IMG/VR virus record: IMGVR_UViG_3300032675_000057
Location: 1 to 39,611 of that record
From: a virus
Direction: 5' to 3' (one strand)
DNA: 39,611 nucleotides
Numbering within the stretch: the stretch's first letter is position 1; each line of letters opens with the position of its first letter. The notes beneath the pieces are model-generated. The model worked only from the letters and a program-made list of their open reading frames with translations. It did not search any database and had not been told where the DNA came from. Below, piece after piece: positions 39,368 to 39,611 of the stretch. The position numbers were made by a program, and so were the translations under genes.

Positions 39368-39611
39368 CGGCGTCCATCCGGTCTAATGTCCAGCCGCATG
39401 TTGCCCAACTGCCACATGACGCCCAAGGCTGTAGACGGATACCCGTATATCAGATAGGCATCGTTGGCATTGCCAGTATCGACCCGGAACGCAAATTGAC
39501 GCCCACGGATGCGGGTGTAGACCTGCCCCGTGAATTGCTCAATCGGGTACTGAGGAACTACCCCGTAGTCTCTTACGTTCTTGACTGGCGGTTGGTCTAC
39601 GTTCTGTTGGT
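39364..39611 (-). CDS. C-terminal part of a tail or head structural protein
   Basis: The last 81 codons plus stop of a gene that enters from the right edge. The visible part reads FTGQVYTRIRGRQFAFRVDT, then LGVMWQLGNMRLDIRPDGRR. I recognise this ending (R-G-R ... L-G-V-x-W-x-L-G ... R-x-D-I-R-P-D-G-R-R) from virion proteins of several hundred residues in related phages. Its exact role is unknown. Its stop overlaps the next start. Confidence 0.75.
   Translation of the reverse strand, partial: QQNVDQPPVKNVRDYGVVPQYPIEQFTGQVYTRIRGRQFAFRVDTGNANDAYLIYGYPSTALGVMWQLGNMRLDIRPDGRR

Noticed and set aside
1-39611. Integrated prophage or insertion sequence
   Set aside because: No integrase, attachment site pair, transposase, host flanking genes or terminal inverted repeats were recognised.

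Overview
The window is part of the genome of a tailed bacteriophage (Caudoviricetes). It carries a large terminase, a portal protein, a family A DNA polymerase, a primase-helicase and a very large virion protein with a lytic transglycosylase domain. Many genes have GGAGG-type ribosome binding sites, and most genes in the operons overlap start-to-stop (ATGA, GTGA, TGATG, TAATG). The extended -10 promoters look like bacterial sigma-70 promoters, which suggests a Gram-negative, probably proteobacterial host; the sequence does not fix the species. The T7-type polymerase and the large internal-virion-like protein lean towards a podovirus-like phage, but morphology cannot be read here. No integrase, tRNA, CRISPR array, insertion sequence, endolysin or major capsid gene was recognised.

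Layout. (1) 1-7422, minus strand: packaging and head genes, transcribed TerS, TerL, an HExxH protein, portal, a small protein, a GroES-like co-chaperonin, a scaffold-like protein, and the start of one more head gene that leaves the window. (2) 7423-8089: a gene-poor, hairpin-rich stretch with G-tracts and short repeats, ending in a strong hairpin and a 23-residue membrane peptide coupled to the 227-residue gene upstream of it (8086-8769, minus). (3) 8770-10045: about 1.3 kb without a convincing gene but full of repeats: a tandem hairpin pair, four CGTTAC/GTAACG dyads, an 89-bp tandem repeat, and fourteen TGTTCCA-type sites arranged as one large mirror image with a 38-nt pure A/T run inside. 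It is the best candidate for the replication origin and control region. (4) 10046-27995, plus strand: the early/replication side. It starts with two near-identical promoters, four tiny genes and a four-gene module built on a MoxR-type AAA+ ATPase and a von Willebrand A protein. A run of very small overlapping genes follows, then DNA polymerase, a RecB/Cas4-like nuclease, a SNF2-type helicase, a putative ssDNA-binding protein, an HTH protein, an intrinsic terminator, and the primase-helicase. (5) 27992-39611, minus strand: virion genes, including a 1885-residue polyvalent protein, glycine-rich structural proteins and tail-like proteins. The two strands converge on a shared CTAG.

How it fits together. 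Both minus-strand blocks read the same way and both run off the window. The missing genes (major capsid, tail tube, adsorption proteins) probably lie between the left edge and the right edge on a circular or circularly permuted map. The two ends do not join in frame, so this is not a closed complete genome. Replication genes read away from the repeat region on one strand and packaging genes on the other, as expected if that region is the regulatory hub.

All functional names rest on motifs and gene order recognised by eye; no database search was run.
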